DNA from: Mesorhizobium sp. M9A.F.Ca.ET.002.03.1.2
GTDB lineage: Bacteria; Pseudomonadota; Alphaproteobacteria; Rhizobiales; Rhizobiaceae
Direction: 5' to 3'
Length of the DNA stretch: 64,000 nt
NCBI RefSeq assembly: GCF_003952365.1
Contig: NZ_CP034443.1
Location: 2,225,001 to 2,289,000, forward strand
The number at the start of each line of letters is the position of its first letter. Positions within the stretch are counted from its first letter, which is position 1. Made by a program: the position numbers and the translations under genes. The notes under the pieces were generated by a model, which was not told where the DNA came from, made no database searches, and saw only the letters and a list, made by a program, of their open reading frames with translations. Below, in pieces: positions 21,009 to 30,051 of the stretch.

Positions 21009-21440
21009 ATGGATCTGGGCTGCCGGAAGGAAAATGTCGCTGTGGACAAGCGGGTTCGCGAAGCTGGCCTGAGGCCGACGCGTCAGCGCATTGCGCTGGC
21101 CGATCTGCTTTTCGCCAAGGGCGACCGCCATCTGTCGGCCGAGGAACTACACGAGGAGGCGATCGCCGCCGGCGTGCCGGTGTCGCTCGCCACCGTCTAC
21201 AACGCCCTTCACCAATTCACCCAGGCGGGTCTTCTGCGCATTCTGGCCGTCGAGGGATCGAAGACCTATTTCGACACCAACACCTCCGATCACCATCACT
21301 TCTACATAGAAGGCGAAAACAGGATCTTCGACATCGCCAGCGGTCCTGTCACGGTTTCCAACCTGCCGGAGCCGCCGGAAGGCATGGAGATCGCCAATGT
21401 CGACATCGTGGTAAGGCTGCGCCCCAAACGCTGCGGTTGA
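21009..21440 (+). CDS. irr: iron response regulator Irr (Fur family)
   Basis: Transcription factor that controls iron and haem genes in rhizobia under low iron. A winged helix (GLRPTRQRIALADLLF, SLATVYNALHQF) is followed by the haem-binding HHH motif (SDHHHFY) and the Irr-type ending. The N-terminus has Gly-Cys at 4-5 but then RKEN, not the GCPWHD haem-regulatory motif of the Bradyrhizobium protein, so control by haem would depend on the HHH site. Pairing with fabA-fabB-fabI is conserved in Rhizobiaceae and relatives. I see no clear ICE box in its promoter. Confidence 0.93.
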   Translation: MDLGCRKENVAVDKRVREAGLRPTRQRIALADLLFAKGDRHLSAEELHEEAIAAGVPVSLATVYNALHQFTQAGLLRILAVEGSKTYFDTNTSDHHHFYIEGENRIFDIASGPVTVSNLPEPPEGMEIANVDIVVRLRPKRCG

Positions 21441-21505
21441 CCGGCGCTTCATGAGGCCGCGAGATACCGTCTCGGCCGCTAGACACCCGAACTGATAAGA
21501 AGGGG

Positions 21506-22069
21506 TCAGTTTTTGACCCGTTCCCCCGGATAGGCACCCCAGACAAGCGACTGGGCGAGCCAGCCGGTATGTCCGTCGAAGGTCATTTCGCACCACTGGC
21601 CATCACAGGACTTGATCGTGCCCATGGCGCCTGGCTCGATGAGCGCAATGATGCTGGCATCCTTTTGCGGGTCGTCGAGAAGGTTGATTCGGGCATCCTT
21701 GCCGCGCTGCCAGGGCGCCACTATCGCCGTGCGGCGACCTGAAAGCAGCGACTGGTTGATCCAACCTTCCGAGCCGTCGGCATCGCGCACACGACGCCAG
21801 GTGTCGAATTCCTGGATGATTTCCATAGGCAGGCCGGGTTTCATGTACATCCAGTCGACGGAATAGTTGACGCCTGGTCCGACGCGGGAGTTGACGCGGG
21901 CCGCTTTCAGGCTGACGAAACGCGGCAGCGGCAGGCCGCTCGGTCCGAGCGTGACGCTCTGGGCCGGTGCTGCCGCACCCTGTGCCGCCGCAAGCTGGGA
22001 GTAGAGGAGAGCGCCGAGAAATGCTGCGCTGAGGATCAGGCGAAGCGACGCGAAACCAGACACTTTCAT
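21506..22069 (-). CDS. exported protein with tandem bacterial SH3 domains
   Basis: A probable signal peptide or anchor (LRLILSAAFLGALLYSQLAAA, about residues 8-28) precedes two bacterial SH3-like repeats (RVNSRVGPGVNYSVDW and a second with CDGQWCEMTFDGHTGWLAQS). Proteins of this type act in the periplasm or on peptidoglycan; the function of this one is unknown. The ATG at 22069 has AAGGA directly before it with almost no spacer, and a GTG at 22153 would add 28 polar residues, so the start is uncertain. It is divergent from the hydroxyacid dehydrogenase. Confidence 0.8.
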   Translation of the reverse strand: MKVSGFASLRLILSAAFLGALLYSQLAAAQGAAAPAQSVTLGPSGLPLPRFVSLKAARVNSRVGPGVNYSVDWMYMKPGLPMEIIQEFDTWRRVRDADGSEGWINQSLLSGRRTAIVAPWQRGKDARINLLDDPQKDASIIALIEPGAMGTIKSCDGQWCEMTFDGHTGWLAQSLVWGAYPGERVKN

Positions 22070-22221
22070 TCCTTTCGGCGCCGGCCTATCGGCCTTTGGC
22101 GCCCCTTTTTCTTTGTCTTCGGCGGAACCTCTTGTTACATGGATAACTGGCACCGCGACCGGCTTCCAGTTTCGCCCGTCTTGGTTAAAGAGGTCTCAAC
22201 GAGATCGGGTTTGAGGAAACA

Positions 22222-23223
22222 ATGGCAGGCAGAAAAAGGCCCCTCGTCGTCATCACGCGCAAGCTGCCCGATCCGGTCGAGACCCGTATGCGCGAGCTGT
22301 TCGACGCCCGGCTGAATGTCGAGGACAGGCCGATGACGCAGCCGGAGCTGGTAGCAGCGGTCAAGGAAGCCGACGTTCTGGTGCCGACCATAACCGATCA
22401 TATCGACGCGGCGCTGATCGCCCAGGCCGGCGACAACCTCAAGCTGATCGCCAATTTCGGCAACGGCGTCGACAAGATCGACGTGGCGGCAGCGGCAAAG
22501 CGGGGAATCACCGTCACCAACACGCCGAACGTGCTGACCGAAGATACGGCCGACATGACCATGGCGCTGATGCTGGCGGTGCCGCGGCGGCTGGCGGAAG
22601 GCGCCAATGTGCTGACCGGCGACAAGAAATGGGCCGGCTGGTCACCGACCTGGATGCTCGGCCGGCGTATCTGGGGCAAACGTCTCGGCATTGTCGGCAT
22701 GGGCCGCATCGGCACCGCCGTCGCCCGGCGGGCCAAGGCCTTTGGCCTGTCGATCCACTACCACAACCGCCATCGCGTGCTGCCGGCGGTCGAGGATGAG
22801 CTGGAGGCGACCTACTGGGAAAGCCTCGACCAGATGCTTGCCCGCATGGACATCATCTCGGTCAACTGCCCGTCGACGCCGGCAACCTTCCATCTGCTTT
22901 CGGCGCGGCGGCTGGCGCTTCTGCAACCGTCCGCTTACATCGTCAACACCGCGCGCGGCGACATCATCGACGAGGACTCTTTGGTCAAGCTGATCCAGGA
23001 CGGCAAGATCGCCGGCGCCGGCCTCGACGTCTACGAGCATGAGCCGGCGCTGAACAGCAAATTGCTGAAGCTCGCCGCCAAGGGCAAGGTCGTGCTGTTG
23101 CCGCATATGGGATCGGCGACGCTGGAAGGCCGCATCGACATGGGCGAGAAAGTGATCATCAACATCCGCGCCTTCTTCGACGGTCACCGTCCGCCGGATC
23201 GCGTACTGCCGCTGCGGACGTGA
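22222..23223 (+). CDS. D-isomer-specific 2-hydroxyacid dehydrogenase (glyoxylate/hydroxypyruvate reductase type)
   Basis: NAD(P)-dependent dehydrogenase of 333 residues. The nucleotide-binding loop is GIVGMGRIGTAVARR, and the catalytic Arg/Glu/His are in NTARGDIIDE, GLDVYEHEP and LLPHMGSATLEGR. The TNTPNVLTEDTADMTMALML segment is typical of GyaR-like glyoxylate reductases. Exact substrate is not shown by sequence. RBS: GAGGAAACA. Confidence 0.9.
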   Translation: MAGRKRPLVVITRKLPDPVETRMRELFDARLNVEDRPMTQPELVAAVKEADVLVPTITDHIDAALIAQAGDNLKLIANFGNGVDKIDVAAAAKRGITVTNTPNVLTEDTADMTMALMLAVPRRLAEGANVLTGDKKWAGWSPTWMLGRRIWGKRLGIVGMGRIGTAVARRAKAFGLSIHYHNRHRVLPAVEDELEATYWESLDQMLARMDIISVNCPSTPATFHLLSARRLALLQPSAYIVNTARGDIIDEDSLVKLIQDGKIAGAGLDVYEHEPALNSKLLKLAAKGKVVLLPHMGSATLEGRIDMGEKVIINIRAFFDGHRPPDRVLPLRT

Positions 23224-23241
23224 CATCAAGTTAGCGAAAAC

Positions 23242-23724
23242 TTACGAAATAATCTTGCGCATGGTGATCGAGGTCGGGCGATCGTAGCCCTTGTGCGCCG
23301 TCCGTTCCGTTTCGCGAAAGCCGAGGCGGGCAAAGGCAGCGTGATTTCCGGTCAGTTCGACCCGCGTCTGAAGCTCGATCGCAGGCTTGCAGCGGCTGCG
23401 GGCGAGATCCTCGACAGCTTGCATCAGCTGCCTGCCAATGCCCTGTCCCTGAAAGTTCGGTTCAACCGCGAGCTTTCCGACATAGAAATCGTTGGTCCGC
23501 TCCAGAACAAAAATGCACCCGACGGTCCTGCCATCCTTCCGCGCCGCGAAGCCCGTCTCTTGTCGGGCTTTATTTCGGAGATTTTCGACGGTGAGCCGGT
23601 GCGCCGATGATGGCGGATCGATGACGCCGTCCATCGAGGCGAAGGCGCGCGTGATCAGTGCCAGCACCTCGTCCCAACGGTCGAAATCGGCCGGAAACTG
23701 TGCAACGGAGACCACGCTGACCAA
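23242..23724 (-). CDS. GNAT-family N-acetyltransferase
   Basis: 160 residues with the acetyl-CoA-binding loop of the GNAT fold (KLAVEPNFQGQGIGRQLMQAVE) and the β5-α4 part (FARLGFRETERTAHKGYDRPT). Substrate unknown. It starts at a TTG just after the stop of the MoeB/ThiF gene (GTG at 23715 is an alternative), which suggests the two are cotranscribed and coupled. Confidence 0.88.
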   Translation of the reverse strand: MVSVVSVAQFPADFDRWDEVLALITRAFASMDGVIDPPSSAHRLTVENLRNKARQETGFAARKDGRTVGCIFVLERTNDFYVGKLAVEPNFQGQGIGRQLMQAVEDLARSRCKPAIELQTRVELTGNHAAFARLGFRETERTAHKGYDRPTSITMRKIIS

Positions 23725-23726
23725 GA

Positions 23727-24476
23727 TCAGTTTCTCTTGTAGCGGATCGTGTCGAAGCGCGCCGCCAGCGCATCGTAAAGCAGCAGCCGGCCGACCAGCG
23801 GCTCGCCGATACCGGTAATCAGCTTGATCGCCTCCATCGCCTGCAACGTGCCGACGACGCCGGTCAGCACGCCGAGCACGCCGGCCACAGCGCAGGATGG
23901 CACCAGGCCGGGCGGCGGCGGTTCCGGAAAAAGATCGCGATAGCTTGGATTCGGCCCGCCGTCCGTGCCCGTCTCGAACGGTTTCAGCACCGTCACCGAG
24001 CCGTCGAAACGGCCAACGGCGGCATGCACCAGCGGCCGCTTTTCCGCGGCGCAGGCGTCGGCCACCGCAAAGCGTGTTTCGAAATTGTCGGAGCCGTCGA
24101 CGACGATGTCATAGCGGGCGACGAGGATAGGGGCGTTGTCCGCCGTCAGCCTGAGATTGTGCAGTTCGACAGTGACGTTGGGATTGATGCGGGCGATCGC
24201 CGCTTTGGCACTGTCGGTTTTCGCCATGCCGACAGTGTCGGTGCCATGGATCACCTGTCTTTGCAGATTCGACAGCGAGACGCTGTCGTCGTCGACGATG
24301 CCGAGCGTGCCGACGCCGGCGGCGGCAAGATATTCGAGCACCGGCGCCCCCAGCCCGCCGGCGCCGATGACCAGGACCCGCGCACGCTTCAGTCTTTGCT
24401 GGCCGGCGCCGCCGATTTCGGGCAGCACGATGTGGCGGGCGTAGCGTTCGAGTTCTTCGTCGGTGAAGGCGGTCAT
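23727..24476 (-). CDS. moeB: MoeB/ThiF/HesA-family adenylyltransferase
   Basis: Activates the C-terminal glycine of a sulfur-carrier protein (MoaD or ThiS) by adenylation. Motifs: ATP loop VIGAGGLGAP, DDDSVSLSNLQRQ, and catalytic GSDNFETRF; the C-terminus has PSCAVAGVLGVLTGVVG. No CxxC zinc pair is obvious in the 249 residues, so zinc binding is doubtful. Molybdopterin synthesis is likely, which would also serve the molybdoenzyme at 56-59 kb, but a thiamine role is possible. ATG 24476 is the start; a TTG two codons earlier is unlikely. Confidence 0.88.
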   Translation of the reverse strand: MTAFTDEELERYARHIVLPEIGGAGQQRLKRARVLVIGAGGLGAPVLEYLAAAGVGTLGIVDDDSVSLSNLQRQVIHGTDTVGMAKTDSAKAAIARINPNVTVELHNLRLTADNAPILVARYDIVVDGSDNFETRFAVADACAAEKRPLVHAAVGRFDGSVTVLKPFETGTDGGPNPSYRDLFPEPPPPGLVPSCAVAGVLGVLTGVVGTLQAMEAIKLITGIGEPLVGRLLLYDALAARFDTIRYKRN

Positions 24477-24525
24477 GGCCAAACCTTATAGCGGCGCAAA
24501 AGCCTTGTCAGGGGTCTCATGCAAG

Positions 24526-24591
24526 TCGCCCAAAAGCCTGCCCTCGGGCCTGACCCGAGGGTGCGCAGCGGTTTCGGGACAACGACATGCA
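24526..24591. repeat. mosaic intergenic repeat, copy with a 25-nt palindromic insertion
   Basis: TCGCCCAAAAG (24526-24536) and TGCGCAGCGGTTTCGGGACA (24562 on) match the element at 27104-27144. Between them lie 25 extra bases (24537-24561) that include CCCTCGGG/CCCGAGGG, an 8-bp hairpin. The two-part structure suggests a second small element has inserted into the first. Confidence 0.75.
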
Positions 24592-24596
24592 AAGGT

Positions 24597-25766
24597 TTAA
24601 ACAGTTGGCCCAACCGTGCCGTGATCGACGGTCAGGAACTGCGCGCGTCCCTTGAGACTGGAAAACAGCGCCGCGTCGGTCCCGGTCATGAAAGCCTGGC
24701 AGTTCAGCTCTTCCAGGATTGAGAACAGTGCGGCACGCCGGCCGCTGTCGAGATGGGCGGCGATCTCGTCGAGCAGCAGGATCGGCGTCATGTCCGACAT
24801 CTCGCCGGTCAACCGGGCATGCGACAGGACCATGCCGACCAGCAGCGCCTTCTGCTCGCCGGTCGAACAGAGCTCGGCCGGCATCGCCTTGGGCCGGTGC
24901 CGCACCACGAGATCTGAACGGTGCGGGCCGTCGAGCGTGCGCCCGGCGGCGCGGTCGCGATCACGGCCTTCGGCTAAGGTGCGGCGGAACTGCTCCTCGA
25001 CATCGACAGCCGCAGCGGTGCCGACTTCGCTTTCCAACGTGCCCGACAGGCCGATGTCGGCCTGCGGAAACGGACCGGCGCTTGGCAGCCTGTCGATCAT
25101 GGCGGCGAGCAGGCGCACCAGTTCGGCACGCGCCGCCGCAATCGCCACGCCGGTTTCGGCCATTTGCGTCTCGATCGCGTCGAACCAGCCGCTGTCACGG
25201 GAGCCCTCGGCGAGCAGCCGATTGCGGCCGCGCATCGCTTTCTCGTAGTCGAGCGCGCGCTGGCCGTGGCCGGGATCGATCGCCAGCACCAGCCGGTCGA
25301 GAAAGCGCCGACGGTCTGCGGCCGGCCCGGTGAACAATGCATCCATCGCCGGTGTCAACCAGACGACGCGCAGCCATTCCAGCATGTCCTCCGCCGAGCG
25401 CGCAGCCGCGCCATTGATCCGCACCCGCCGCCCGCCCTCGCCAGCGGTGTCGCCGCCCGTAATCCCGGTACCGATCTCGACCGGGCCGTCCGGCCCGTCG
25501 AGCCTGGCATAGAGGGCAAAGCCGCCGTCGCCGCCTTCATGCGCCACGTCGGCATAGGGTGCACGGCGCAGGCCGCGTCCAGGTGTCAGCAGGGAAATCG
25601 CTTCCAGCAAATTGGTTTTGCCGGCGCCATTGTCGCCGGAAAAAACCACCGCGCCGGGGTCGAGGTCGATCGACAATTTTGCGTAATTGCGAAAATTCGT
25701 AAGTGACAGCTTACTTATATAGGTCTGCTGCTGGCCGCGCTCAGACTGCTTCGCAACTCCGGTCAT
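24597..25766 (-). CDS. recF: DNA replication/repair protein RecF
   Basis: SMC-like ATPase that loads RecA at gaps. It has the Walker A GDNGAGKTNL near the N-terminus, the signature TGEQKALLVGM and the Walker B ILLLDEIAAHLD. 389 residues is normal. It is 27 bases downstream of dnaN, the common dnaN-recF pair. Confidence 0.95.
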   Translation of the reverse strand: MTGVAKQSERGQQQTYISKLSLTNFRNYAKLSIDLDPGAVVFSGDNGAGKTNLLEAISLLTPGRGLRRAPYADVAHEGGDGGFALYARLDGPDGPVEIGTGITGGDTAGEGGRRVRINGAAARSAEDMLEWLRVVWLTPAMDALFTGPAADRRRFLDRLVLAIDPGHGQRALDYEKAMRGRNRLLAEGSRDSGWFDAIETQMAETGVAIAAARAELVRLLAAMIDRLPSAGPFPQADIGLSGTLESEVGTAAAVDVEEQFRRTLAEGRDRDRAAGRTLDGPHRSDLVVRHRPKAMPAELCSTGEQKALLVGMVLSHARLTGEMSDMTPILLLDEIAAHLDSGRRAALFSILEELNCQAFMTGTDAALFSSLKGRAQFLTVDHGTVGPTV

Positions 25767-25793
25767 GACAGCAAGATGGGCCTCGTTCGGGGC

Positions 25794-26912
25794 CTATACC
25801 CGCATCGGCATCAGCACGTAGAGCGTGGTTTCGTCGGCCATGTCGTGGATCAGCGTTGGCGAACCGGCATCCGCCAGCATGAATCTTGCCTCCGTGCCGG
25901 TCAACTGAGCGGCGACGTCGAGCAGATATTTGGCGTTGAAGCCGATTTCGATCGGGTCGGACGAATAGTCCGCGGCCAGTTCCTCGGTGGCGCTGCCCGA
26001 ATCCGGATTGTTGACCGCAAGCGTGACCTGGCCTTCTCCAATCGAAAGCTTCACCGCGCGGCCGCGTTCGGAGGAAATGGTCGAGACGCGGTCGACGGCG
26101 GCGGCGAAACTCTGGCGGTCGATGATCAGCTTCTTGTCGTTGCCGGTGGGGATGACCCGCTGATAGTCCGGGAAGGTGCCGTCGATCAGCTTCGAGGTCA
26201 AAACGACACTGCCGATGGTGAAGCGGATCTTGGTGTCGGACAATTCGGTGGTCACGGCGACGTCCGGGTCGTCGACAAGCTTTTGCAACTCGCTGACCGT
26301 CTTGCGCGGGATGATGATGCCCGGCATGCCCTCGGACCCTGCCGGCGCGTCGATCTCGGCGCGCGCCAGCCGATGGCCGTCGGTCGCTACCGAGCGCAGC
26401 TTCAGCTTGCCGTCCGCGTCATGCGTGTGCAGATAGATGCCGTTCAGGTAGTAGCGCGTCTCTTCGGTGGAGATGGCGAATTGGGTCTTCTCGATCAGGC
26501 CCTTCAGCGCAACCGAATCGAGCCGGAAAATATGCGAGAACGATCCGGCCGAAAGTTCCGGGAAATCGGATTGCGGCAGGCATTGGAGACGGAAACTCGA
26601 GCGGCCCGAGGTCACCGTCATGGCATTGCCGTCCTCGTCGGTCTTCAGCATGACCTCCGCGCCGTCGGCGAGCTTGCGCACGATATCGTAGAGCAGATGC
26701 GCGGGAACCGTCGTCGCCCCGCCGCGCTCGACCTTGGCTGGCGTTGCTTCGGTCACCTCCAGATCGAGGTCGGTCGCCTTCATTTCGAGAGTGGCGCCCT
26801 CGGCGCTCAGCAGCACGTTCGACAGGATCGGTATGGTGTTGCGCCGCTCGACCACGCGATGAACGTGGTTCAGCGACTTCAGGAGATTTGACCGTTCCAG
26901 GATAACACGCAT
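25794..26912 (-). CDS. dnaN: DNA polymerase III beta subunit (sliding clamp)
   Basis: Ring-shaped processivity factor of 372 residues in three similar domains. The N-terminus MRVILERSNLLKSLNHVHRV and the C-terminal YVLMPMRV are characteristic. It precedes recF and is separated from dnaA by about 300 bases that hold repeats and hairpins. Confidence 0.97.
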   Translation of the reverse strand: MRVILERSNLLKSLNHVHRVVERRNTIPILSNVLLSAEGATLEMKATDLDLEVTEATPAKVERGGATTVPAHLLYDIVRKLADGAEVMLKTDEDGNAMTVTSGRSSFRLQCLPQSDFPELSAGSFSHIFRLDSVALKGLIEKTQFAISTEETRYYLNGIYLHTHDADGKLKLRSVATDGHRLARAEIDAPAGSEGMPGIIIPRKTVSELQKLVDDPDVAVTTELSDTKIRFTIGSVVLTSKLIDGTFPDYQRVIPTGNDKKLIIDRQSFAAAVDRVSTISSERGRAVKLSIGEGQVTLAVNNPDSGSATEELAADYSSDPIEIGFNAKYLLDVAAQLTGTEARFMLADAGSPTLIHDMADETTLYVLMPMRV

Positions 26913-27055
26913 GACGAAACAGGCTCGCTTGAATGAATGAGCGGGTCTCCGGCAAGCGGCGCCCCGCGAAAGGTCTGAACAGGCTCAGAATCTGCATAAA
27001 CTGATAGGAAAAACCCTGCAAGCGCAAGCCCGCGCCACCGGTTCGGGCTGGTTAC

Positions 27056-27090
27056 GCGGGCTTTCTGGGGATAAAGCTGGCGAAGCCCGC
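27056..27090. repeat. hairpin in the dnaA-dnaN gap
   Basis: GCGGGCTT (27056-27063) is complementary to AAGCCCGC (27083-27090) with a 19-nt loop. It lies upstream of dnaN; function not evident. Confidence 0.5.
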
Positions 27091-27103
27091 AAGCCAATGC
27101 TTG

Positions 27104-27196
27104 TCGCCCAAAAGTGCACAGCGGTTTTGGGACAGCGACATGCATGAAAACAAAGATTTCAAGCGCGTCGCATGGCCATCCAAACGCGACGCGCTT
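27104..27196. repeat. mosaic intergenic repeat with terminal hairpin, between dnaA and dnaN
   Basis: The first 41 bases (TCGCCCAAAAG then TGCACAGCGGTTTTGGGACA) match the copy at 24526-24591 but lack its insertion. The element continues to a hairpin with AAGCGCGTCGC (27161-27171) and GCGACGCGCTT (27186-27196), 11 bp. On the minus strand the hairpin is followed by a T-rich stretch and lies 17 bases beyond the dnaA stop, so it probably also terminates dnaA. Confidence 0.7.
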
Positions 27197-27212
27197 TCGT
27201 TTTTCGGGCCGG

Positions 27213-28757
27213 TCAGGCCTGATCGTTGATCAGTCTTCTCAGCAATTCGAGTTCCTGCGCCAGCGTGTTGTCGACGCCCGAAAGATCTTCGATCTTGCGC
27301 ACGGCATGCAGCACCGTCGTGTGGTCGCGGCCACCGAAACGCCGCCCGATCTCCGGCAGGGAGCGCGGCGTCATCACCTTCGACAGGTACATGGCGACCT
27401 GCCGCGGCTTGACGATGGTGCGCGTGCGCCGGTTGGACAGAAGTTCTGTCTTCGAGACGTTGTAGTGGCGAGCGACGATGCGCTGGATGTCCTCGATGCG
27501 CACCCGCTTCGGTTCGCCCGAACGATAGATGTGGCCGAGGATCTCGTCGATGCGGTCAATGGTGATCTGCGGTTCGAACGACTGGCGGAACAGAAGCTGG
27601 TTGAACGCGCCTTCGAGTTCGCGCCCGCTGCCGGTCACCGTGCGGGCGACGTGGTTGAGGATCTCCTCCGAGATGTCGAGCGACGCATCGTCGGCCTTGG
27701 CGGTGGCAAGGCGCAGCTTGAGCATGCCGATGCGCATGGCGAAATCCGGCGCCGACATTTCGAGCGCCACGCCGCCGTTGAGGCGCGAGCGGACGCGGGG
27801 CTCCAGCGATTCCAGTTCTGACGGCGGCCGGTCGGCGGCGACCACCACCTGCTTGGCGCTGTCGAGCAGCATGTTGATCAGATGGCAGAATTCATGCTGG
27901 ATCGACTTGCCTTGCAGGAACTGCATGTCGTCGATGATGAGCAGGTCGATGTCGCGCAACTGTTCCTTCAGCGTCAGCGCGTTGTTGTCGCGGATCGCGG
28001 TGGCGAACCGCCACATGAAATATTCGGCCGTGAGATAGACGACGCGCGACTTCGGGTTCTGCTTCAGCGATTCCGCCGCGATCGCCTGCAACAGGTGCGT
28101 CTTGCCCAGCCCCACCGTCGCGTGAAGAAAGAGCGGATTAAAGCGCACCGCGCTCGACTGCGATTCGGCGACCGCCTTGGCGGCGGCGAAGGCGACCCGG
28201 TTCGACGGTCCCTCGATGAAGGAGCCGAACGTGTAGCGCGGGTCAAGCGGCGAACCGAGCACATTGTGCCTGAACTCGGTCTCTGCCGGCATTCCCGGGC
28301 GAGGTGCCGGTACCCGCTCCACCCTGCCGGGACCCGCTGTGCCGGCGGCCAGCGCCGTTTGTGCTTGCCTGGTCATCTTGCGCACCGGGGCCACTTCGGG
28401 CTCGACGCTGTTGCGCCCCGGGCGGGTAGCGGTGCGCACGACGATCTCGACCTTGAGGATTTCGGGATCCTCGTGTTTCCACAGCTCGGCGATGAGGTCG
28501 AGATAGTGGCCGTTGATCCACGAGCGCAGGAAGGCGGTGGGCACCGAGATGCGGACAATGCCGCGGGACGCCTCAGCGACCTTCATGCGTCCGAACCAGC
28601 TCGAATAGACCTCGGTTCCCAGACGCGCCTTCAACTGGGCCTTGACCCGATCGAACTTCTGTTCCGCGTCGCTGGAAGCCAATACAGCGTCCCCTCCGGT
28701 TAAGGTTCCAGGAAATGGGAGGTCGCCCGTAAGCTCCCTTTCGATGCCGCTCTGCAT
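27213..28757 (-). CDS. dnaA: chromosomal replication initiator DnaA
   Basis: AAA+ ATPase that opens the origin. Domain I is N-terminal, a Pro/Ala-rich linker follows, domain III has Walker [10 protein letters not shown] (~residue 216) and Walker [12 protein letters not shown], and domain IV has the DNA-binding signature [18 protein letters not shown] 28757 is preceded by AGGAACTCGATC and gives a 514-residue protein; an upstream in-frame codon at 28817 lacks a ribosome-binding site. recF, dnaN and dnaA are close and on one strand. Confidence 0.95.
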   Translation of the reverse strand: MQSGIERELTGDLPFPGTLTGGDAVLASSDAEQKFDRVKAQLKARLGTEVYSSWFGRMKVAEASRGIVRISVPTAFLRSWINGHYLDLIAELWKHEDPEILKVEIVVRTATRPGRNSVEPEVAPVRKMTRQAQTALAAGTAGPGRVERVPAPRPGMPAETEFRHNVLGSPLDPRYTFGSFIEGPSNRVAFAAAKAVAESQSSAVRFNPLFLHATVGLGKTHLLQAIAAESLKQNPKSRVVYLTAEYFMWRFATAIRDNNALTLKEQLRDIDLLIIDDMQFLQGKSIQHEFCHLINMLLDSAKQVVVAADRPPSELESLEPRVRSRLNGGVALEMSAPDFAMRIGMLKLRLATAKADDASLDISEEILNHVARTVTGSGRELEGAFNQLLFRQSFEPQITIDRIDEILGHIYRSGEPKRVRIEDIQRIVARHYNVSKTELLSNRRTRTIVKPRQVAMYLSKVMTPRSLPEIGRRFGGRDHTTVLHAVRKIEDLSGVDNTLAQELELLRRLINDQA

Positions 28758-29602
28758 GATCGAGTTCCTTGTCCTTTTGTACCTGTTTTCCGCCGGGAAT
28801 GCGCCTCCTGCATCCATGTTTCCGGCGACCGTGTCTTCGCTGCGACACCATCGCCGCCGCCGGCAGATGATGTCGCCTCGTTGTCGGGAACCGGCGCCGG
28901 CTTCCTCAGAGCCAGCCCGTTTGGGTCATGTCAGGGCAATACAATTCCGTCCGGCGAAAACGCCGGTGCGTCATTGACCTGCCATTTACAGTTACGCCAA
29001 TCCCCTACCGTATCGAAAGACAAACCAAACCCGGCGCGGAAATGATCCACGTCGTGAATTCTGCCATTTTGAGCTGGCCGATTCAGGCTGAGTTAAGGGC
29101 CAACGGCCCGTCCCTCTCGATAGACCGACATTAGCGAAATCGTTGTGGATAGGGCAAGGCCACGACTAACGGATTTTTAAGGAATGTGGTTACCCCAGAC
29201 CGGTTCGAAGCCTGCGTTGCACCGGCGTATTTTGACAAAGCCATTGTGATTCAAACCCTTTTCCGGCGAATGTGAAAAAGGCCACACCGCGCGAAATTTT
29301 CTGAAATAATTTTCTTGACAGCCACTTGTCCCCCATCCCTTGCGCACGATGTGAACAAGTTGTGGATGACCATCTATAAGTTATTGAAAAATAATGGAAG
29401 TTTTTGACAGTGGATGTTTTCGCCATGGGCGCGTTCAGCGGCTGCGAATATCAGCGGGCATGTATATGCCGGCAAAGCATTTCGGACTTTGAAATCCATG
29501 CAGAGTGTCGTTCGCGGGCTTTCTTTTTAAGTACTTGCCGGCAAACGAAAAAACCCGGCGCTAGCGGCCGGGCTTGAAGAAGACCAGTTCAGGAAAGGGA
29601 TA
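28758..29602. other. 845-nt AT-rich region between dnaA and rpsT
   Basis: No gene is supported. Two 8-of-9 matches to the DnaA box complement TGTGGATAA occur: TGTGGATAG (29144-29152) and TGTGGATGA (29361-29369). The stretch 29230-29430 is clearly richer in A and T than the rest of the window. It probably contains the dnaA promoter with DnaA autoregulation; an origin is possible but not shown. The rpsT terminator lies at its far end. Confidence 0.5.
29547..29572 (-). terminator. intrinsic terminator of rpsT
   Basis: Read on the minus strand, CCCGGC and GCCGGG form a 6-bp stem around 7 bases, followed by TTTTTT, 31 bases past the rpsT stop. Confidence 0.8.
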
Positions 29603-29869
29603 TCAGGCCGACAGCACCTTGAGTCGCTGGGCCAGGCGCGACACCTTCCGGGACGCTGTATTCTTATGTATCACGCCCTTAGTCGCGGCGCGCATCAACT
29701 CCGGCTCCGCCACCTTGAAAGCAGCCTGCGCGGCAGCCTGGTCGCCCGAGGCGAGCGCCTCTTCAACCTGGCGGACATAAGTCCGTACGCGCGAGCGGCG
29801 ATTCTTGTTGATCGCCGTGCGGCGGGCGATCTTGCGCGTTGCCTTTTTGGCCGAGGAGGTATTGGCCAT
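29603..29869 (-). CDS. rpsT: 30S ribosomal protein S20
   Basis: Helical, basic 16S rRNA-binding protein of 88 residues ([18 protein letters not shown] start; KVLSA end). The ATG is at 29869; upstream in-frame codons to 29920 carry a stop-free but unrelated sequence. Placement next to dnaA is usual in Rhizobiales. It has its own terminator. Confidence 0.95.
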   Translation of the reverse strand: MANTSSAKKATRKIARRTAINKNRRSRVRTYVRQVEEALASGDQAAAQAAFKVAEPELMRAATKGVIHKNTASRKVSRLAQRLKVLSA

Positions 29870-30051
29870 GATGCCTCTCTTCTGATCTGGTGGGCGCTTG
29901 CGGGATGCCGCAGGGCGCAAAAAACAAACGGGCAGCCACAGGGCCGCCTCGGTTGGTGCGGCTTATAGTTCAGCTTTTCCGGCGCGTCAACGCTGCTTCG
30001 GCTTCTTTTTGACTGCTGCTGTCGCTCGCTTCCGGCCGCCGCCATCACGAT

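Noticed and set aside
29080..29252. GANTC (CcrM) sites upstream of dnaA as cell-cycle control
   Set aside because: Two sites (29080, 29248) in 845 nt are no more than chance for a 4-base-specific motif.
28758..29602. Chromosomal origin oriC upstream of dnaA
   Set aside because: Only two imperfect DnaA boxes, and origins in this order are usually placed near hemE; no strand-skew evidence can be had from one window.
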